DNA from: Croceifilum oryzae
GTDB taxonomy: Bacteria; Bacillota; Bacilli; Thermoactinomycetales; Thermoactinomycetaceae
Reading direction: 5' to 3'
Length of the DNA: 64,000 nt
Assembly (NCBI RefSeq): GCF_030814315.1
Contig: NZ_JAUSUV010000009.1
Location: 88,129-152,128 of the forward strand
A program made the position numbers and the translations under genes. Positions 62,207 through 64,000 of this stretch are shown here, piece by piece. Below the pieces are notes generated by a model. The model was not told the DNA's origin, searched no databases, and saw only the letters and a list, made by a program, of their open reading frames with translations. The stretch's first letter is position 1, and the number at the start of each line of letters is the position of its first letter.

Positions 62207-64000
<1,794 letters not shown>

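Overview
This window reads as a chromosomal segment of an endospore-forming Firmicute. The thermoactinomycete branch of the Bacillales (Thermoactinomycetaceae) is my best guess. The evidence is the Bacillus-like synteny (fur, yqzK, deoB, punA, dacF, spoIIAA-spoIIAB-sigF, spoVA), the strong Shine-Dalgarno sites, the FMN, c-di-AMP and T-box leaders, the BclA-like collagen proteins, and a lasso cluster resembling the one described for lihuanodin of Lihuaxuella. The taxon is inference; no rRNA gene or marker is present.

Layout. 1-4200 (- strand): a partial DUF2953 gene, scpB, scpA, then ribH, ribBA and ribE behind an FMN riboswitch. 4548-5816: an isolated, divergent PurK-like ATP-grasp gene. 5991-13000 (- strand): ctaA, a spoVA operon with AA, AB, AEb and AEa only, a NodB deacetylase, and the dacF / spoIIAA-spoIIAB-sigF block. 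13063-17870: a Fur-boxed siderophore uptake locus (FhuF-like reductase, ATPase, two permeases, divergent lipoprotein). 17999-25800 (- strand): nucleoside catabolism (pdp, two purine nucleoside phosphorylases, deoB), yqzK, ald, fur, spoIIM and a membrane protein. 25894-27925: EndoQ-nudF with a divergent mciZ-like gene. 27973-29940: phenylalanine hydroxylase behind a T-box whose specifier reads as Tyr.

30184-37791 carries what looks like a complete 4-hydroxyproline catabolic locus: epimerase, multi-subunit FAD/Fe-S dehydrogenase, DapA-family deaminase, aldehyde dehydrogenase and a GntR regulator. It is followed by a secreted M28 aminopeptidase and a collagen-like exosporium protein.

40585-47764 is the most interesting stretch. 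A lasso-peptide cluster is transcribed on the - strand: PIMT-like methyltransferase, a 34-codon precursor, asparagine-synthetase-like cyclase, RRE protein, leader peptidase and ABC exporter. The precursor has the canonical YxxPxLxxxGxxxxxT leader and a predicted 15-residue core containing Asp-Thr inside the ring, which suggests an aspartimide-modified lasso peptide. The exporter carries an in-frame ochre codon exactly in its Walker A motif plus a 21-bp tandem duplication. Divergent to the cluster lies an HTH-TPR (RRNPP-like) regulator. Its 3' end overlaps the first of two tandem, near-duplicate 21-22 residue peptides with poly-Asp tails, a candidate peptide-signalling module that I do not recognise from any described family.

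47812-52511 holds small hypothetical genes, an SDR/MerR divergent pair, a secreted small protein and a VanZ protein. 52458-58315 (- strand) is kdpFABC with a kinase-less kdpD, behind a c-di-AMP riboswitch. 58525-62059 holds nupC, a PepT-like peptidase and an esterase. 62207-64000 is the 3' part of a very long collagen-like protein that runs off the window.
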